Shown here piece after piece: positions 1-8,063 of a stretch of 64,000 nt of DNA (its first letter is position 1; each line of letters starts with the position of its first letter). Source of the stretch: Streptomyces acidiscabies (GTDB lineage Bacteria > Actinomycetota > Actinomycetes > Streptomycetales > Streptomycetaceae). Below the pieces are notes generated by a model. That model had not been told where the DNA came from, ran no database searches, and saw only the letters and a program-made list of their open reading frames with translations. Location of the stretch: assembly GCF_020010905.1 (NCBI RefSeq), contig NZ_JAGJBY010000001.1, positions 3,926,001 to 3,990,000 of the forward strand. Direction: 5' to 3'. A program made the translations under genes and the position numbers.

Positions 1-1
1 C

Positions 2-871
2 GGACAGCGCTTCCGCCTCCGGCACATCACGGAAGCGACCCGCGCGCGGGACGTCGCCGAAGCCGTGGCCGTGGCCCGCGCCGCCGACCAGGTCGTCCTG
101 TTCGCGTACGAGGACGCCACCGAGTCCCTCGACCGCACGACCCTCGCCCTCCCCGGCAACCAGGAGCGCCTGATCGAGGCGGTGACGCAGGCCAACCCGC
201 GTACGACCGTCGTCCTGAACACGTCCTCCGCGACGGCCATGCCGTGGCTGGAGCGGACCGGCGCCGTGCTCCAGATGTACTACCCCGGCCAGGAGGGCGC
301 CGCCGCGACGGCCGCCGTCCTCGCCGGGGACTGCGACGCGGGCGGACGGCTCACCCAGTCGTTCCCCGTCGACGACACGCACCACCCCGTCGCCGGGGAC
401 GCGCGGCGCTACCCCGGTGCGGACGGGGTCGTCGAGTACTCGGAGGGCGTGCACACGGGCTACCGGTGGTACGACGCGCAGGGCGTGCGCCCCCTGTTCC
501 CCTTCGGGCACGGGCTGTCGTACACGTCGTTCGCGTACACCGACCTCGCGGTGGACGCCGACGGGCGGGGTATCGGCGTGGAGTTCACGGTCGTCAACAC
601 GGGCGGGCGGGACGGGGTGGACGTGCCGCAGGTGTACGTGGGTCCCTCGCCGGACGTCGCCCTCGCGCAGCCCGTGCGGGTGCTGGCCGGGTACCGGCGG
701 GTGGCGCTGCGGGTGGGGGAGCGGCGGCGGGTCCGGGTGGAGGTGGCGGCGCGGACGCTGTCGTCGTGGGACGCCGGGGAGGGGCGGTGGGTGCTGGGGA
801 CGGGGGTGCGGACGGTGTGGGTGGGGGCGTCTGCGGGGGAGTTGAGGCTGAGGGGGCGGGCGGAGGTGTGA
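2..871 (+). CDS. Glycoside hydrolase family 3, C-terminal part (beta-glucosidase-like), cut by window start
   Basis: The frame is open from the first bases of the window, so this is the 3' part (289 codons) of a larger gene. The visible part holds the end of the GH3 C-terminal alpha/beta domain, including the family motif FPFGHGLSYTSF around residue 167. A fibronectin-III-like domain follows (VPQVYVGPSPDVALAQPVRV). GH3 enzymes of this layout release terminal beta-linked sugars from oligosaccharides. The catalytic nucleophile Asp lies upstream of the window, so activity and exact substrate cannot be judged. A lipoprotein gene converges on it 3 bases downstream. Confidence 0.85.
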   Translation, partial: GQRFRLRHITEATRARDVAEAVAVARAADQVVLFAYEDATESLDRTTLALPGNQERLIEAVTQANPRTTVVLNTSSATAMPWLERTGAVLQMYYPGQEGAAATAAVLAGDCDAGGRLTQSFPVDDTHHPVAGDARRYPGADGVVEYSEGVHTGYRWYDAQGVRPLFPFGHGLSYTSFAYTDLAVDADGRGIGVEFTVVNTGGRDGVDVPQVYVGPSPDVALAQPVRVLAGYRRVALRVGERRRVRVEVAARTLSSWDAGEGRWVLGTGVRTVWVGASAGELRLRGRAEV

Positions 872-874
872 GGG

Positions 875-1162
875 TCAGTTCGTGCAGACGTCCTTGAGGT
901 GTTCGGCGGCTCGGTCGATCTCCGTGGAGTCGGGGGAGTCGCCGTCGAGGATGTCGCGGTTGTAGTCCTGGATCGCGCGGTTCAGGTCGTCCACCGCCTT
1001 GTCGGCCTTGCTGCCGTCCCAGTCCTTCTCGTGGTTGGTCGTGTCCGCGTTGGACAGGCAGTCGGAGGCGTCGCCCCACTCGCAGCCGGTGAGCAGGGTG
1101 GCCGACAGGGCAACGACGGCCGCGGCCGAGGCGAGGGTGGCGAGGCGGCGGTGGCGGAGCAT
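875..1162 (-). CDS. Small secreted lipoprotein of unknown function
   Basis: A 95-residue product. The N-terminus is a lipoprotein signal: basic MLRHRR, a hydrophobic Ala/Leu/Val stretch, then the lipobox LLTGC with the lipidated Cys at about residue 27. The mature part is acidic and has three more Cys and a DxDSPDSTEID-like stretch, with no domain I recognise. A longer frame opens at 1225, but that extension is Arg-rich and would put the signal peptide inside the protein, so the ATG at 1162 is preferred. No clear ribosome site precedes it. Its 3' end converges on the GH3 gene. Confidence 0.7.
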   Translation of the reverse strand: MLRHRRLATLASAAAVVALSATLLTGCEWGDASDCLSNADTTNHEKDWDGSKADKAVDDLNRAIQDYNRDILDGDSPDSTEIDRAAEHLKDVCTN

Positions 1163-1323
1163 GATCACGGAGGAGCCCTTCGGTCGGTGGTGCTCCTTAC
1201 GATCCCGTCGGCCGGGGGCCCGCACGAGGGAGCGCGCACCCGGACCCGAGGTGTAGCCCGCTACACCCCGCGCGTTCGGTAGGCTCGCGGAGTTCGTCGA
1301 CGTCCAACGGAAGGAACCCGGCG

Positions 1324-1974
1324 GTGCACGTCCAGGAGTGGCTCGACTCGGTGCCCCCGGCCGCCGTATACGCCGTGGTGGGGCTGGTCATCGGCCTGGA
1401 GAGCCTCGGCATCCCGCTGCCCGGCGAGATCATCCTCGTCTCGGCCGCGCTGCTCTCCTCCCAGCACGCGGGGGTCAACCCGATCATCCTCGGCGCCTGC
1501 GCGACCGTCGGCGCCGTCGTCGGTGACTCCATCGGCTACGCGATCGGCCGCAAGGGCGGACGGCCGCTGCTCGCCTGGCTCGGCAAGAAGTTCCCCCGCC
1601 ACTTCGGCGCCGGGCACATCGCGACCGCCGAGCGCTCCTTCGAGAAGTGGGGCATGTGGGCGGTCTTCTTCGGCCGCTTCATCGCCCTGCTGCGGATCTT
1701 CGCCGGGCCCCTCGCGGGGGTGCTGCACATGCCGTACTGGAAGTTCCTCACGGCGAACGTCCTCGGCGGGATCGTCTGGGCCGGGGGCACCACCGCCGTC
1801 ATCTACTACGTCGGGATCGTCGCCGAGGACTGGCTGAAGCGGTTCTCGTGGCTGGGGCTGGTCCTCGCGCTGCTCATCGGGGTCACGTCGATGCTGGTGC
1901 TGAAGCGGAAGGCGAAGAAGGCGCAGGCGCAGGGGGATGCGGAGGGTGCGGAGCCGGTGCCTGCGGCGGAGTGA
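1324..1974 (+). CDS. DedA-family integral membrane protein
   Basis: A 216-residue membrane protein of the DedA (SNARE-associated, VTT domain) family, which is linked to lipid scrambling/flippase activity and proton-dependent envelope functions. It has several hydrophobic segments, the family motif region FGRFIALLRIFAGPLAGV at about residue 117-134, and a Lys-rich, Ala/Glu-rich cytoplasmic tail. The GTG start follows a GGAAGG ribosome site 7 bases upstream. The typical DedA Glu/Asp and Arg pattern (GIPLPGE near residue 34, GDSIGYAIG near 62) is present. The exact substrate is not predictable. Confidence 0.85.
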   Translation: MHVQEWLDSVPPAAVYAVVGLVIGLESLGIPLPGEIILVSAALLSSQHAGVNPIILGACATVGAVVGDSIGYAIGRKGGRPLLAWLGKKFPRHFGAGHIATAERSFEKWGMWAVFFGRFIALLRIFAGPLAGVLHMPYWKFLTANVLGGIVWAGGTTAVIYYVGIVAEDWLKRFSWLGLVLALLIGVTSMLVLKRKAKKAQAQGDAEGAEPVPAAE

Positions 1975-2031
1975 GGGCGCGTGCTGGGGGCCGGGCGCTG
2001 TGAGGTTTTGGGCGCCCGCGCCGTAATGGGG

Positions 2032-2562
2032 TCAGGCTTCGTGAACTCCCTTGTGTTCCTTGGCCAGTTCCGCGTACACCGTGCCGTTGAACGTGACCCC
2101 TTCGCGCTCCTCCGGCGTCAGCTCGCGCCGCACCTTCGCCGGGACCCCCGCGACCAGCGACCCGGGCGGGACCACCATCCCCTGCGGGACCAGCGCCTGT
2201 GCGGCGATCAGTGAACCCGCCCCGATCACCGCGCCGTTGAGGACGGTCGCCCCCATCCCGACCAGGCAGTCGTCCTCCACCGTCGCCCCGTGCACGACCG
2301 CGTTGTGCCCGACCGACACCCGCTCCCCGATGCGCACCGGGAACCCGGGGTCCGCGTGCAGCGTGCAGTTGTCCTGGACGTTGCTGTCCGCGCCGACCGC
2401 GATGGACTCGACGTCCCCACGCAGGACGGCCCCGTACCAGACACTCGCGCCCGCCCCGAGCGTCACGTCGCCGATCACGGTCGCCGTCGGCGCGACGAAC
2501 GCCTCGCCGTCGATCTTCGGCTCCCTGCCCCCGATGCCCGTGATCAGAGCCCGCTGCGTCAT
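2032..2562 (-). CDS. Gamma-carbonic-anhydrase-like hexapeptide-repeat protein
   Basis: A 176-residue left-handed beta-helix protein of the YrdA/PaaY/gamma-carbonic anhydrase group. It has repeated I/V-x-x-x-x-G/A hexads through the middle and three His in the zinc-ligand pattern (CTLH, then VGHNAVVHGA), so a metal-binding trimer is likely. The C-terminal helix contains ELTPEEREGV. GAGGAGG sits 8 bases before the ATG. It converges with the DedA gene and is divergent from the second beta-helix gene at 2663. Carbonic anhydrase activity is inferred from the His pattern only. Confidence 0.85.
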   Translation of the reverse strand: MTQRALITGIGGREPKIDGEAFVAPTATVIGDVTLGAGASVWYGAVLRGDVESIAVGADSNVQDNCTLHADPGFPVRIGERVSVGHNAVVHGATVEDDCLVGMGATVLNGAVIGAGSLIAAQALVPQGMVVPPGSLVAGVPAKVRRELTPEEREGVTFNGTVYAELAKEHKGVHEA

Positions 2563-2650
2563 CGACGCCTCCTCGTGTCGCTGGTGTCACCGCACCGTAC
2601 GCCACCGGGTGTGGGGTGAAGATCACAGGGCGGGGTCGTGCGCGGGCGAC

Positions 2651-2656
2651 TACGGT
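2651..2656 (+). promoter_or_regulatory. Candidate -10 box of a leaderless transcript
   Basis: TACGGT followed after six bases by the GTG of the acyltransferase gene. This spacing would place transcription start on or next to the start codon, as in many Streptomyces leaderless mRNAs. No ribosome site precedes the GTG, which fits. No convincing -35 box was seen. Confidence 0.45.
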
Positions 2657-2662
2657 GGGCGC

Positions 2663-3427
2663 GTGCCGAAGCCCAAGAACACGTTCTCGTCCTGGCGGCG
2701 TCGTCTCGCCCAGCGCGCCGTGCACGCCGGGTGGGAGTGGGTGCGCAGCACGGGCGCGGTGACCGCCGAGCGCCCCGGCCGCCTGCGCTTCGGCGCGATC
2801 GGCGAGCACACCCGCCTCGCGTTTCCGCTCGGCACGGTCTTCGGCGAGCCCTGGATCCACCTCGGCTCCTACTGCATCATCGCCGAACAGGTCACGCTGA
2901 CGGCCGGTCTCATGCCCGGCCTCGACCTCGGCCCCGACCCGATCCTGCGCATCGGCGACGGCGTCGTCCTCGGCCGGGGCAGCCACGTCATCGCGGACAC
3001 GACGGTGACGATCGGCAGGGACTGCTACTTCGGGCCGTACGTGTACGTCACGTCCACGAACCATTCGTACGACGATCCCCACGAGCCCATAGGCAAGCAG
3101 TGGCCCCGCATGGAGCCCGTCGAGATCGGCCCCGGCTGCTGGATCGGCACCGGCGCGGTGATCCTCCCGGGCGCGCGGATCGGCCGGAACGTGGTCGTCG
3201 CCGCCGGGGCGGTGGTCCGGGGCGAGGTCCCCGACCACGCCGTCGTCGCGGGCGCGCCCGCGCGGGTCGTACGCCGCTGGACCCCCGCCGAGGGCTGGCA
3301 GCCGCCCCTGCGTACGCCCCCGCCCGTGCCGATCCCCGAGGGCGTCACCTCCGAGGAACTCGTCGCGCTGTCCGGTCTCGACGAGGAGACCGTGGCGGGG
3401 CTGGCGCGGCTCGAACCGGAGCGCTGA
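2663..3427 (+). CDS. Left-handed beta-helix acyltransferase
   Basis: A 254-residue protein with an N-terminal basic helix (PKPKNTFSSWRRR), a hexapeptide-repeat core and a long C-terminal tail. The core contains TSTNHSYDDPHEPIG and the closing repeats IGTGAVILPGARIGRNVVVA, as in xenobiotic/maltose-type O-acetyltransferases, so CoA-dependent O- or N-acetyl transfer to a sugar or small molecule is likely. The frame is open much further upstream, but that part is antisense to the divergent carbonic-anhydrase-like gene. The GTG at 2663 sits six bases after a TACGGT box and is taken as a leaderless start. Confidence 0.8.
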   Translation: MPKPKNTFSSWRRRLAQRAVHAGWEWVRSTGAVTAERPGRLRFGAIGEHTRLAFPLGTVFGEPWIHLGSYCIIAEQVTLTAGLMPGLDLGPDPILRIGDGVVLGRGSHVIADTTVTIGRDCYFGPYVYVTSTNHSYDDPHEPIGKQWPRMEPVEIGPGCWIGTGAVILPGARIGRNVVVAAGAVVRGEVPDHAVVAGAPARVVRRWTPAEGWQPPLRTPPPVPIPEGVTSEELVALSGLDEETVAGLARLEPER

Positions 3428-3472
3428 GTAGACTCGGCGCTTCCCAAGTACCGGCCCTGAAGTGGATGGATC

Positions 3473-4045
3473 GTGGCGGACCTCGAACTGCTGACCCAGT
3501 ACCTGGCACGCAACGTCAAGCACTGGCGGGCCGTACGCGGCTTCACCCTCGACGTCCTCGCCGCGCGGGCCGGGGTGAGCCGGGGGATGCTCATCCAGAT
3601 CGAACAGGCCCGCACCAACCCGAGCATCGGCACGGTCGTGAAGATCGGCGACGCGCTGGGGGTCAGCATCACGACGCTGCTCGACTACGAGCGGGGCGCG
3701 AAGGTCCGCATCGTCCCCGGCGAGGCCGCGGTACGCCTCTGGCACACCGACGCGGGCAGCTACAGCCGGCTCCTCGCGGGCACGGAGGCGCCCGGCCCCG
3801 TCGAGCTGTGGGAATGGAAGCTGATGCCGGGCGAGAGCAGTACGTCCGAGCCGCATCCCGCCGGGACGGTCGAACTCCTCCACGTCACCTCCGGCGAGCT
3901 GACCCTCACGGTCGACGACACGGAGTACCGCGTACCGACCGGCGCGAGCGCGACGTTCGACGCCAACAACCCGCACACGTACGGCAATCAGGGTCCCGTA
4001 CCGGCTGTCCTGGTCCTCGCGGTCTCGGTGCCGCCGGTGTCCTGA
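3473..4045 (+). CDS. XRE-family regulator with C-terminal cupin domain
   Basis: A 190-residue cytoplasmic transcription factor. Residues about 5-62 form a helix-turn-helix of the XRE type (LAARAGVSRGMLIQIEQ), and residues about 110-185 form a small cupin (HPAGTVELLHVTSGELTLTV). Members of this class sense small carboxylates or amino-acid derivatives through the cupin and repress nearby catabolic or transport genes. The GTG at 3473 gives the expected N-terminus. It lies 45 bases after the acyltransferase gene, with a TAGACT box in between. The regulated gene is not evident; the next gene (YbaK-like) is the nearest candidate. Confidence 0.85.
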   Translation: MADLELLTQYLARNVKHWRAVRGFTLDVLAARAGVSRGMLIQIEQARTNPSIGTVVKIGDALGVSITTLLDYERGAKVRIVPGEAAVRLWHTDAGSYSRLLAGTEAPGPVELWEWKLMPGESSTSEPHPAGTVELLHVTSGELTLTVDDTEYRVPTGASATFDANNPHTYGNQGPVPAVLVLAVSVPPVS

Positions 4046-4090
4046 GGCGGTCGCATCCCGGGCGTGTCCGGCGGTCGCGGCGCCTGCTGT

Positions 4091-4096
4091 TAGCGT
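4091..4096 (+). promoter_or_regulatory. Candidate -10 box of a leaderless transcript
   Basis: TAGCGT followed after six bases by the ATG of the YbaK-like gene, the spacing of a leaderless Streptomyces promoter. No Shine-Dalgarno sequence is present between them. Confidence 0.45.
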
Positions 4097-4102
4097 GCGG
4101 CC

Positions 4103-4663
4103 ATGCGCGCACCCATCGGAGACTTCGACACCGCGACCCCTGCCCCCGACTGCCTCGACGACCTGGTCGGCCCGGTCGCCGACGCCGTACGCGGCTGGAG
4201 TGCGAACGTTCCCGCGGACCAGATCCTGTACGTCGACACCGATCCGCAGTGGGCCGACACCGCCGTGTTCGTCGAGCACTACGGGCGCGAGCTGCTGGAG
4301 CAGTCGGCGAACTGTGTCGTGGTCGCGGGGAAGCGGGGCGGGGAGACGACCCTGGCCGCGTGCGTGGTGCTGTCGACGACGCGGGTGGACGTCAACGGGG
4401 TGGTCCGCCGCCAACTGGGCGCGCGCAAGGCGTCGTTCGCGTCGATGGACGTCGCCACCGGGGAGTCCGGGATGGAGTACGGGGGGATCACGCCGATCGG
4501 ACTGCCGGGCGGGTGGCCGGTGTTGGTGGACGCGGCGGTGGTGGAGCTGCCGTGGGTGCTGGTGGGGAGCGGGCGGCGGAGGGGGAAGCTGCTGGTGCCG
4601 GGGAAGGCGTTCGGGGAGCTGGCGGGGGTTGTGGTGGTGGAGGGGTTGGGGGTTCGGGTCTGA
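4103..4663 (+). CDS. YbaK/EbsC-type aminoacyl-tRNA deacylase domain protein
   Basis: A 186-residue single-domain protein of the YbaK/ProX/EbsC fold, which removes misacylated amino acids (Cys-tRNAPro, Ala-tRNAPro and similar). Family features are a catalytic-type Lys in AGKRGGET, the VVRRQLGARKASFA segment, the GMEYGGITPIGLP turn and a C-terminal VDAAVVELPW strand. It starts leaderless after TAGCGT. It is convergent with the CDF transporter gene, with a hairpin between them. The tRNA specificity cannot be read from sequence alone. Confidence 0.85.
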   Translation: MRAPIGDFDTATPAPDCLDDLVGPVADAVRGWSANVPADQILYVDTDPQWADTAVFVEHYGRELLEQSANCVVVAGKRGGETTLAACVVLSTTRVDVNGVVRRQLGARKASFASMDVATGESGMEYGGITPIGLPGGWPVLVDAAVVELPWVLVGSGRRRGKLLVPGKAFGELAGVVVVEGLGVRV

Positions 4664-4677
4664 AGGCGAGTCGGAGG

Positions 4678-4694
4678 GCGGGGTGAGACCCCGC
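4678..4694. terminator. Hairpin between convergent genes
   Basis: Perfect 7-bp inverted repeat GCGGGGT/ACCCCGC around a 3-base GAG loop, placed between the 3' ends of the YbaK-like and CDF genes. There is no T-run, which is usual in Streptomyces terminators. Confidence 0.5.
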
Positions 4695-4724
4695 TCGACG
4701 CCGCTCGGGCGTGCCCCGTCGCGT

Positions 4725-5783
4725 TCACGCCCGCGCATGGTGCGCCAGCCCCAAGTGCGGGTCCGCCAAGCCCTGTTGTGGTGCCGGGTCCGCGTGGACC
4801 AGGGCTGCGGTGAGGCGGGGTACGGCGTGCAGGAGCGCGTGTTCCGCCGCCACCGCGATCTCGTGGGCCTCGCGGACCGTCGCCTCGCCGTCCACCACGA
4901 CCGCGACCTCCGCGCGCAGGCGGTGGCCTATCCAGCGCAGGCGCAACTCGCCCACGTCACGCACCCCTTGGACCTCCCGGAGGGCCGCTTCCGCGCGGTC
5001 CGTGAGGGCCGGGTCGACCGCGTCCATGACGCGCCGGAACACCTCGCGCGCGGCGTCGCGCAGGACGAGGACGATCGCCGCCGTGATCGCCAACCCCACG
5101 ATCGGGTCGGCGAGTTGCCAGCCCAGCGCGGAGCCGCCCGCGCCGAGCAGCACCGCGAGCGAGGTGAACCCGTCCGTGCGGGCGTGCAGTCCGTCGGCGA
5201 CCAGCGCGGCCGAGCCGATCTCGCGGCCGACGCGGATGCGGTAGCGGGCCACCCACTCGTTCCCGGCGAAACCGGCCAGCGCGGCGACGGCCACCGCCCC
5301 GACGTGGTCGACGGGACGCGGGTCCAGGAGCCGGTCCAGCGCCACCCACCCCGCGAACGCCGCCGACGCCGCGATCGTCAGCACGATCACGATGCCCGCG
5401 AGGTCCTCGGCCCGGCCGTAGCCGTACGTGAAACGCCGGGTCGCCGCGCGGCGGCCCAGCACGAAGGCGATGCCCAGCGGAACGGCCGTGAGGGCGTCCG
5501 CCGCGTTGTGGACGGTGTCGCCGAGGAGGGCGACGGAGCCGGAGACGGCGACGACGGCGGCCTGGGTGAGGGCGGTCGCGCCGAGGATCGCGAGCGAGAT
5601 CCACAGGGCCCGCATGCCGCGCGCGGAGGACTCCAGGGCGGGGTCCAGCTTGTCGGCGGTCTCGTGGGAGTGGGGGCGCAAGAGGTGCGCGAGGCGGTGG
5701 CGGAGGGGGCGCGGGTGTGCGTGCTCATGTCCGTGCGGGTGCTCGTGCGGGTGCTCGTGCCCCTGGTGGTGCTGTCCGCTCAT
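4725..5783 (-). CDS. Cation diffusion facilitator (CDF) metal exporter
   Basis: A 352-residue inner-membrane antiporter that exports Zn2+ or a similar divalent metal in exchange for protons. The N-terminus is a His-rich metal-binding tail (HHQGHEHPHEHPHGHEH, residues about 5-21). Six membrane segments follow, with the metal-site pairs in TM2 (HNAAD) and TM5 (HARTD). The C-terminal cytoplasmic domain has the typical ferredoxin-like fold. The frame extends to 5885, but GGAAGGGG just before the ATG at 5783 fixes the start. It is divergent from an ArsR/SmtB regulator with overlapping promoters, which fits metal-induced expression. Confidence 0.92.
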   Translation of the reverse strand: MSGQHHQGHEHPHEHPHGHEHAHPRPLRHRLAHLLRPHSHETADKLDPALESSARGMRALWISLAILGATALTQAAVVAVSGSVALLGDTVHNAADALTAVPLGIAFVLGRRAATRRFTYGYGRAEDLAGIVIVLTIAASAAFAGWVALDRLLDPRPVDHVGAVAVAALAGFAGNEWVARYRIRVGREIGSAALVADGLHARTDGFTSLAVLLGAGGSALGWQLADPIVGLAITAAIVLVLRDAAREVFRRVMDAVDPALTDRAEAALREVQGVRDVGELRLRWIGHRLRAEVAVVVDGEATVREAHEIAVAAEHALLHAVPRLTAALVHADPAPQQGLADPHLGLAHHARA

Positions 5784-5827
5784 CGCGTTCCCCTTCCCTC
5801 GCCCTGGACTTACCCAGCCTCCCGCCG

Positions 5828-5849
5828 CATTATGTGCGTATGAGCGCAC
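5828..5849. promoter_or_regulatory. Overlapping divergent promoters and ArsR-type operator
   Basis: CATTAT (5828-5833) lies six bases before the arsR-type ATG, a leaderless -10 box. Read on the other strand, CATAAT at 5834-5829 is a -10 box for the CDF gene. GTGCG-N6-CGCAC (5834-5849) is a perfect inverted repeat over the ATG. Binding of the ArsR protein here would block both genes. The boxes and repeat are seen; the control is inferred. Confidence 0.5.
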
Positions 5850-6208
5850 GCATGCACCTTTCATCTGCACACCATGCGCACCCACTCACCCCCGGCGAGG
5901 AACAGTTCGCCCTAGCCGCCGAACTCCTCGCGCTGCTGGGCGACCGCACCCGCCTGACCCTGCTGCACGCCCTGAAGGAGGGCGAGGCGGACGTCGGGAC
6001 GCTCACGGAGGTGTGCGGCGCCGCGCGTCCGGCCGTCAGCCAGCACCTCGCGCGGCTGCGGCTGGCCGGGCTCGTGAGCACGCGCAAGGAGGGACGGCGG
6101 GTGATCTACTCGCTGCGCCACAGCCACCTGGAGCGGCTGGTCGCGGAGGCGCTGAACGTGGCGGACCACCGGATGACCGAGACGGGCCCGGACCCGGCGC
6201 CTCAGTAG
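5840..6208 (+). CDS. ArsR/SmtB-family metal-responsive repressor
   Basis: A 122-residue winged-helix repressor. The recognition region is AARPAVSQHLARLRLAGLV (about residues 65-83), followed by the beta-wing KEGRRVIYSLR. The N-terminus has several His (HLSSAHHAHPLTPGE) that could join a zinc-type site together with C-terminal His. The ATG at 5840 is chosen because CATTAT is six bases upstream; longer starts at 5717 would run antisense through the CDF gene. Divergent placement next to a CDF exporter suggests that the metal releases it from the shared operator. The sensed ion is unproven. Confidence 0.88.
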   Translation: MSARMHLSSAHHAHPLTPGEEQFALAAELLALLGDRTRLTLLHALKEGEADVGTLTEVCGAARPAVSQHLARLRLAGLVSTRKEGRRVIYSLRHSHLERLVAEALNVADHRMTETGPDPAPQ

Positions 6209-6231
6209 TGCTCGGCTCAGGGGTGCTCGGC

Positions 6232-7431
6232 TCAGTAGTGCTCGGCGCTGCCCAAGTACTGCTCCGCGAACGCCGAGGCCGCCGCCGGTGACGTGAACAG
6301 CCGCCGCAGCCGCGCGAACGAGGTCCCCGCGCGGAAGGGGTCCCCGGTCGCGGAGCCGTGGTAGACCTCCGACAGCCACTGCGAGAACTCCTGGTAGTCC
6401 CACACGCGGCGCAGACACGCGTCCGAGTACCCGTCGAGCCCCCGCCCGTCGCCCCGCAGCAGGTAGGCCACCAGCGCGTCGCCGAGCAGGAACGCGTCGT
6501 GCAGCGCGAGGTTCATGCCCTTCGCGGCGATCGGGGCGATCAGGTGCGCCGCGTCCCCGGCGAGGAAGAGCCGCCCGTACGCCATCGGCTCGACCACGTA
6601 GTCGTGCATGTCCAGGACACGCTTCTCGATCAGCTCGCCCTCGGTGAGCGAGGGGGCACCGGCCGCCTCCAGGCGCGTCCGCAGGGCCGCCCACACGCGC
6701 TGCGGCGGCCAGTTGTCCGGGTCGTCCCCGGGCGGGCACTGGAGGTAGTACCGGGTCACCTCGGGGCTGCGCGCCATGTGCCCGGCGAACCCGTCCGGAT
6801 GCACACCGAACAGCACGCAGTCCGAGGACGGCGGCGCCTGCGCGAGGAGCGCCAGCCAGCCGATGCCGTAGTCGTGCCGGGCCACCCGCGCGTGGCCCTC
6901 CGGTATCGCCGGACGGCTCACCCCGCGCGCGCCGTCCGCGCCCACCACGAAGTCGCAGTGCAGCAGCCGCCGTTCACCCGTGGGATCGGTGTACGACACC
7001 GTCGGGCGCGCTGTCGTGAGATCGCCGATCTCGACGTCCCGGACCCCGAAGCGGGCGTCCCCCGCGCGGACGTCCGCGTACTCCCGGACGAGGTCCGTGA
7101 CCAGCAACGGCTGCGGGTAGACGTAGTGGTGGCGGCCCGTCAGCTCGCCGTACGCGAAGCGGTATCCGGCGCCCCCGAAGCGGAACTCGCACGCCGAGTG
7201 CCGCTCGGCCCGCTCCAGCAGACGGTGCGCGAGGCCCCGCCGGACCAGCGCGCGCACGGCCCACTCCTCCAGCACCCCCGCGCGCGGGCGCTGTTCGATG
7301 AATGCCCTGCTCTGCGCCTCCAGCACCACGCAGTCCACCGACGCGGCCCGCAGGATCGTGCCGACGGCGAGGCCCGCGGGCCCTGCGCCGATGACGACAA
7401 CCGGAACGCGTTCGGGGGACGGTGAGTTCAC
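6232..7431 (-). CDS. pobA: 4-hydroxybenzoate 3-monooxygenase (PobA-type flavoprotein)
   Basis: A 399-residue group A flavin monooxygenase converting 4-hydroxybenzoate to protocatechuate with NAD(P)H and O2. It has the FAD GxGxxG motif (VIGAGPAGLAVG, residues 12-23), the second FAD/NADPH motif DFVVGADGARGVSR near residue 160, and GRLFLAGDAAHLIAPIAAKG near 280. PobA-specific stretches are RAGVLEEWAVRALVRRG and DYQEFSQWLSEVYHG. The GTG start is preceded by CATACT six bases upstream (7438-7443 on this strand), so it is probably leaderless. The downstream protocatechuate genes are not in the window. Confidence 0.9.
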   Translation of the reverse strand: MNSPSPERVPVVVIGAGPAGLAVGTILRAASVDCVVLEAQSRAFIEQRPRAGVLEEWAVRALVRRGLAHRLLERAERHSACEFRFGGAGYRFAYGELTGRHHYVYPQPLLVTDLVREYADVRAGDARFGVRDVEIGDLTTARPTVSYTDPTGERRLLHCDFVVGADGARGVSRPAIPEGHARVARHDYGIGWLALLAQAPPSSDCVLFGVHPDGFAGHMARSPEVTRYYLQCPPGDDPDNWPPQRVWAALRTRLEAAGAPSLTEGELIEKRVLDMHDYVVEPMAYGRLFLAGDAAHLIAPIAAKGMNLALHDAFLLGDALVAYLLRGDGRGLDGYSDACLRRVWDYQEFSQWLSEVYHGSATGDPFRAGTSFARLRRLFTSPAAASAFAEQYLGSAEHY

Positions 7432-7437
7432 ACCGCC

Positions 7438-7443
7438 AGTATG
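7438..7443 (-). promoter_or_regulatory. Candidate leaderless -10 box for pobA
   Basis: On the minus strand CATACT is followed after six bases by the pobA GTG. No ribosome site is present. No clear -35 box was seen. Confidence 0.45.
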
Positions 7444-7470
7444 GACGCCGGGTCCGACAACGCCTCCGGC

Positions 7471-7881
7471 CTAGCGGCCCAGCCTCGGGATCTCGATCGC
7501 GGGGCAGCGGTCCATGACCATGTCGACGCCCTGCGCACGCGTACGCGCGTAGGCGTCCTCGTCGACCACGCCCAACTGGAACCACACCGCCTTCGCGCCC
7601 TTCGCCACCGCCTCGTCGGCCACCGCGCCCGCGAGGTCGCTGTTCACGAAGACGTCCACCACGTCCACGGCGAACGGGATCTCCGCGAGGGACGCGTACC
7701 CCTGCTCCCCGTGCACCGTCTCCGCCTTCGGGTGCACCGGCACGACCCGCTTCCCGAACCGCTGGAGCACCTCGGCGACCCCGTACGCCGCGCGCGTGGG
7801 GTTCGTCGACAGGCCCACCACGGCCCAGGTGTCGCCGCTCTCGGTGAGGATCTTGCGGACCGTTGCCTCGTCGCCGTACAC
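7471..7881 (-). CDS. CoA-binding domain protein (YccU-like)
   Basis: A 136-residue protein made of one Rossmann-type CoA-binding domain: WAVVGLSTNPTRAAYGVAEV at the nucleotide loop, VVPVHPK, and the FVNSDLAGAVADEAVAKGAK helix. The fold is the same as the first domain of succinyl-CoA synthetase alpha, but this family stands alone and its role is unknown. GGAGG sits 5 bases before the GTG at 7881. It lies upstream of pobA on the same strand with 39 bases between them, though pobA appears to have its own promoter. Confidence 0.87.
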   Translation of the reverse strand: MYGDEATVRKILTESGDTWAVVGLSTNPTRAAYGVAEVLQRFGKRVVPVHPKAETVHGEQGYASLAEIPFAVDVVDVFVNSDLAGAVADEAVAKGAKAVWFQLGVVDEDAYARTRAQGVDMVMDRCPAIEIPRLGR

Positions 7882-8051
7882 GGGGGCCTCCAGAGGGGCG
7901 CGGGAAGAAGTGTCGCTGGTGCCAACCGCCGGAGGGGGCGGGGGATTCCGGGCGGCCCGTACGCGCGCGCGGGGCGCTCCACCGGTGTCCTGATTTCCGC
8001 GACTTTCCCGCCGTTCCCCTCCATCGCACTGCGCGCGGGCGCCGGGCCGCC

Positions 8052-8057
8052 TACGCT
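8052..8057 (+). promoter_or_regulatory. Candidate leaderless -10 box
   Basis: TACGCT followed after six bases by GTG at 8064. This fixes the start of the CysRS-like gene, whose frame is open further upstream without any ribosome site. Confidence 0.45.
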
Positions 8058-8063
8058 CGCCCC

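Noticed and set aside
1993..2017. Inverted repeat GGGCGC/GCGCCC between DedA and carbonic-anhydrase-like genes
   Set aside because: The stem is only 6 bp with a 13-base loop; too weak to call a terminator.
1883..4738. A 2.8-kb open frame on the minus strand
   Set aside because: It crosses the DedA, carbonic-anhydrase-like, acyltransferase, XRE and YbaK genes in other frames and has a low-complexity Arg/Gly/His composition.
6200..6245. Three copies of GTGCTCGGCTCAG near the pobA stop
   Set aside because: The last copy encodes the pobA C-terminus; the short direct repeats are likely local slippage with no evident role.
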